From: Alphaproteobacteria bacterium
GTDB taxonomy: Bacteria; Pseudomonadota; Alphaproteobacteria; Rhizobiales; Beijerinckiaceae
Assembly (NCBI GenBank): GCA_016869435.1
Contig: VGEB01000013.1
Span: 1-45,398, forward strand
DNA: 45,398 bases
Reading direction: 5' to 3'
The position numbers and the translations under genes are program-made. The first letter of the stretch is position 1, and each line of letters opens with the position of its first letter. Positions 42,693 to 45,398 of the stretch are shown piece after piece. The notes beneath the pieces are model-generated. The model saw only the letters and a list, made by a program, of their open reading frames with translations. It did no database searches and was not told where the DNA came from.

Positions 42693-44513
42693 ATGTTCGA
42701 AGCGAAATTCCAGACATTCGTCGACGACGCCTCATGCGGCGACAGCGCTGCGCGCCTTAACGCGCTGCGGGCTGAACTGAAGCGACAGGGACTCGACGGT
42801 TTTCTCGTCCCGCGCGCCGACGCCCATCAAAACGAATATGTGCCCAAATGCGCCGAGCGACTCGCCTGGCTCACCGGCTTCACCGGATCGGCCGGCTTCG
42901 CCGTCGTGCTGGAGAAACAGGCGGCGATCTTCGTCGACGGCCGCTACGTCATTCAGGTGCGCGGCGAGATCGACGCGAAACTCTTCAAGCCGCTCGACAT
43001 CGCCGAGACGACGCCGGTGAAATGGCTCAGCGACCATGCGCATCCCGGCGCGCGCATCGGCTACGACCCCTGGGTGCACGCCAGCGCGCAGATCGAGCGC
43101 TTTACGAAGACGCTCGCTGAAAAGAAGATCGAACTCGTCCCGCTCGACATAAATCCGATCAACGCGCTGTGGACCGATCGCCCGGCCGAGCCGAAAGGCG
43201 CGGTGACGATTCATCCGGCGCGTTACGCCGGCGAGAGCGCCGGCGCCAAGATCAAGAAGCTGCGCGGGGCGCTGAAGGACGCCGACGCCGCGCTGATGTC
43301 CGATCCGCATGCGATCTGCTGGGCCTTCAACATTCGCGGCGCCGACGTCGCCCACACGCCGATCGCGCTGTGCTTCGCCCTATTGCCGAAACAGGGCGCG
43401 CCGACGCTTTATGTCGACGACGCAAAGCTCTCCTCGAAGACGCGCGCCGCGCTTCAGAAATTTCTCACCCTGAAAGCGCCCGAAAATCTCGTCGACGATC
43501 TTGTCGAGGCTGGAAAGCGCGGCGCGACGATCCTCTTCGATTCAGCGACGGCGCCGCAAAAACTCGTCGACACTTTGCGCACAGCGGGCGGCAAGCCGCG
43601 TCTTGGCGACGATCCGGCGACTCTGCCCAAGGCGATCAAGAATGACACGGAGCTTGCGGGGGCGCGGGCCGCGCATATTCGCGACGGCGCGGCGCTGACG
43701 CGCTTTCTCGCCTGGTTCTCGGAAGCCGCGCCAAAAGGCGGGCTGACCGAAATTTCCACGGCGCAAGCGCTCGAGACCTTCCGCCGCGAAAGCGGCGACC
43801 TGCGCGACATCTCCTTCCCAACGATCTCCGCCTTCGGCGAACATGCGGCGATCCCGCATTATCGCGTGACCGAGAAGAGCAATCTCAAGATCGGCCGCGG
43901 CGTCTATCTCGTCGATTCCGGCGCGCAATATCTCGACGGCACCACCGATGTGACGCGCACGCTCGTCGTCGGCCGCGCGTCGAAACAATTGCGCGAACAT
44001 TTCACCCGCGTGCTCAAGGGCCATATCGCCATCGCCCGCGCCGTGTTTCCGAAAGGCGTCTCGGGCGCGCAGCTTGACGCCTTCGCGCGCCGCGCGCTGT
44101 GGGAGGCGGGCCTCGACTTCGACCACGGCACGGGGCATGGCGTCGGCTCTTATCTTTCCGTGCATGAGGGGCCGCAGCGCATTTCGAGGCTCGGCGCGAC
44201 GCCTCTACAGCCGGGCATGATCCTGTCGAACGAACCCGGCTATTACCGCGCCGGCGAGTATGGGATCCGCCTCGAAAATCTCGTCATCGTCGAGAAGCGC
44301 GAAATCAAGGGCGCCGAGCGCGAGATGTACGGGTTCGAGACCATCACGCTCGCGCCTTTTGACTTGAATTGCGTCGAGCCGAATTTGCTGACGCCGGAAG
44401 AGACCGACTGGCTCAACGCCTATCATGCGCAAGTGCGCAAGACGCTGTCGCCGCTTGTCGACGCCAAGACGCGCAAATGGCTGCGAGAGGCGACCCGGAA
44501 GGTGGATGCTTAA
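42693..44513 (+). CDS. Aminopeptidase P family protein (Xaa-Pro aminopeptidase)
   Basis: The 606-residue protein has two creatinase-like N-terminal domains (residues 1-305, LGFLVPRADAHQNEYVP-like start) and a C-terminal pita-bread metallopeptidase. Its metal ligands are visible as VDSGAQYLDGTTDVTRT (two aspartates), HGTGHGVGSYLSVHEGP (His), SNEPGYY (Glu) and GFETITL (Glu). It removes N-terminal residues before proline. The size matches the three-domain group rather than the 440-residue PepP of enterobacteria. The ATG at 42693 is preferred over the GTG six bases upstream. Confidence 0.92.
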   Translation: MFEAKFQTFVDDASCGDSAARLNALRAELKRQGLDGFLVPRADAHQNEYVPKCAERLAWLTGFTGSAGFAVVLEKQAAIFVDGRYVIQVRGEIDAKLFKPLDIAETTPVKWLSDHAHPGARIGYDPWVHASAQIERFTKTLAEKKIELVPLDINPINALWTDRPAEPKGAVTIHPARYAGESAGAKIKKLRGALKDADAALMSDPHAICWAFNIRGADVAHTPIALCFALLPKQGAPTLYVDDAKLSSKTRAALQKFLTLKAPENLVDDLVEAGKRGATILFDSATAPQKLVDTLRTAGGKPRLGDDPATLPKAIKNDTELAGARAAHIRDGAALTRFLAWFSEAAPKGGLTEISTAQALETFRRESGDLRDISFPTISAFGEHAAIPHYRVTEKSNLKIGRGVYLVDSGAQYLDGTTDVTRTLVVGRASKQLREHFTRVLKGHIAIARAVFPKGVSGAQLDAFARRALWEAGLDFDHGTGHGVGSYLSVHEGPQRISRLGATPLQPGMILSNEPGYYRAGEYGIRLENLVIVEKREIKGAEREMYGFETITLAPFDLNCVEPNLLTPEETDWLNAYHAQVRKTLSPLVDAKTRKWLREATRKVDA

Positions 44514-45347
44514 TTGCTTTCATTTGAGCACCTGCTCCTCAACAGAGAGGCCGGCATCGCCGCGGAACTCATTGCGAGTGGTGTGACTTTGCTTGGACGA
44601 GCAAATTACGCTCACACGGGGCTGTACGGACAGGCTTTCTTCAATCTTTCTATAGGCTTTGAGCGAACAGCCAAACTGATCTACATCGCTGATTACGCGA
44701 TCCAACACTCTGGAGCTTATCCGTCGAACGACGAGCTCAAGACGAAATTCAGCCATGACGTGAAGCAGCTTTTTGATCATGCGGAGAAGATTTCGGACCG
44801 CTTGCGTACCGGCAAGAAATTTTGCGATCGCCCGAACACTGATATCCATTGCGCGATCGTGCAGGTGCTGAGCGAATTCGCAAAGCGAACACGGTTTTAC
44901 AATCTTGACACGGTGATGGGGTCGGTTTCAGCTCGGTCATCTGATCCCTTGTACGCGTGGAACGAGCGGGTGGTTGCACTTATCATAAAGAAGCACCTCA
45001 CCTTGAAAAAAAGGGAAAGGATTGAAAGAAGTGCTGCGCTGATTGACCATTTACTCCGCGACAAAGCTTTAGTTTCGATGACGGATGAAACCGGAGCAGC
45101 GATGAACACCGTTTATTTGGCATCACGGCGAACTGGTGAAACAGATGTCGCAAGAAAGTGGGCTCCGCTTTATGTACTGCAGTTAGCCCGGTGGCTTACT
45201 TACTTGCTCTATGACTTGTCGCATGAGGGAGCGTATACTTATCAAATAGATGGGCTGCTCGGCTTGAGCGAGGGGATGTCCCGCTTGATGTTGAAAAGCG
45301 GAAATCGGCGTTGCTGGCCTGAATGCTATGCGGCTTTCGCGGTTTGA
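44514..45347 (+). CDS. HEPN-like protein of unknown function, AT-richer than its surroundings
   Basis: The 277-residue frame opens with a TTG at 44514, immediately after the aminopeptidase stop; the next possible starts are internal, so the true start is uncertain. Residues 30-85 (LYGQAFFNLSIGFERTAKLI, then YPSNDELKTKFSHDVKQLF) resemble the helical opening of HEPN-type proteins, many of which are RNases or parts of defence systems. No clear R-x4-6-H pair is seen. The coding region is visibly AT-richer than the core genes, pointing to transfer. Confidence 0.65.
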   Translation: MLSFEHLLLNREAGIAAELIASGVTLLGRANYAHTGLYGQAFFNLSIGFERTAKLIYIADYAIQHSGAYPSNDELKTKFSHDVKQLFDHAEKISDRLRTGKKFCDRPNTDIHCAIVQVLSEFAKRTRFYNLDTVMGSVSARSSDPLYAWNERVVALIIKKHLTLKKRERIERSAALIDHLLRDKALVSMTDETGAAMNTVYLASRRTGETDVARKWAPLYVLQLARWLTYLLYDLSHEGAYTYQIDGLLGLSEGMSRLMLKSGNRRCWPECYAAFAV

Positions 45348-45398
45348 GCAAGATGCTCGTTCGATGGGACGGCGTTCGCCATGCGCTTTGCGAGCGCC

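Overview
The window comes from a GC-rich chromosome of an alphaproteobacterium, most likely of the order Hyphomicrobiales (Rhizobiales). The evidence is a split hopanoid cluster (hpnB-C-D-E, shc-hpnG, hpnH), two phasins of the polyhydroxyalkanoate type, a rhizobial-type phospholipid N-methyltransferase, a PdhS/DivJ-like kinase and a DnaK promoter that resembles alphaproteobacterial sigma-32 sites. A methanotroph or relative in the Methylocystis/Methylosinus/Beijerinckiaceae area would fit, but no diagnostic gene fixes the genus.

1-6.6 kb is accessory DNA: a decayed IS21-type insertion sequence, a relaxase broken by a one-base frameshift, an intact HigB-HigA toxin-antitoxin pair, a small unknown gene and a large serine recombinase. 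The recombinase reading frame runs out through the antisense strand of a tRNA-Ser(UGA) gene, which probably marks one end of an integrated element.

6.7-25.3 kb is mostly core metabolism and stress. A translationally coupled trio (gamma-glutamylcyclotransferase-like, panC, acylphosphatase) runs into aroE. Next come two phasins with a palindromic upstream region, a long PAS histidine kinase, a 25-residue membrane peptide gene missed by length cut-offs, and a Nit2-like amidase. A TetR-RND efflux operon carries a clear operator over its promoter. dnaK and dnaJ follow, then a cupin, a PNPOx-like protein, pmtA-pyrF and a ChaB-like protein.

25.4-35.2 kb holds the hopanoid genes: squalene is made by HpnC/D/E, cyclised by Shc, and extended by HpnH and HpnG. 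A glyoxalase-like gene, an unknown coiled-coil gene with a 25-residue tandem repeat and an orphan XRE regulator sit between hpnE and shc. hpnG and hpnH are convergent and overlap by 60 bp.

35.5-41.5 kb is the most interesting stretch. It holds a membrane coiled-coil protein (734 aa), an unknown 272-aa protein and a degenerate P-loop GTPase-like protein (326 aa). A compact type II restriction-modification pair lies between the last two. I read the three unknown genes as one possible NTPase-centred system interrupted by the restriction-modification module; this is inference. The window ends with prmA, a REP-like inverted pair, an aminopeptidase P and an AT-richer HEPN-like unknown gene.
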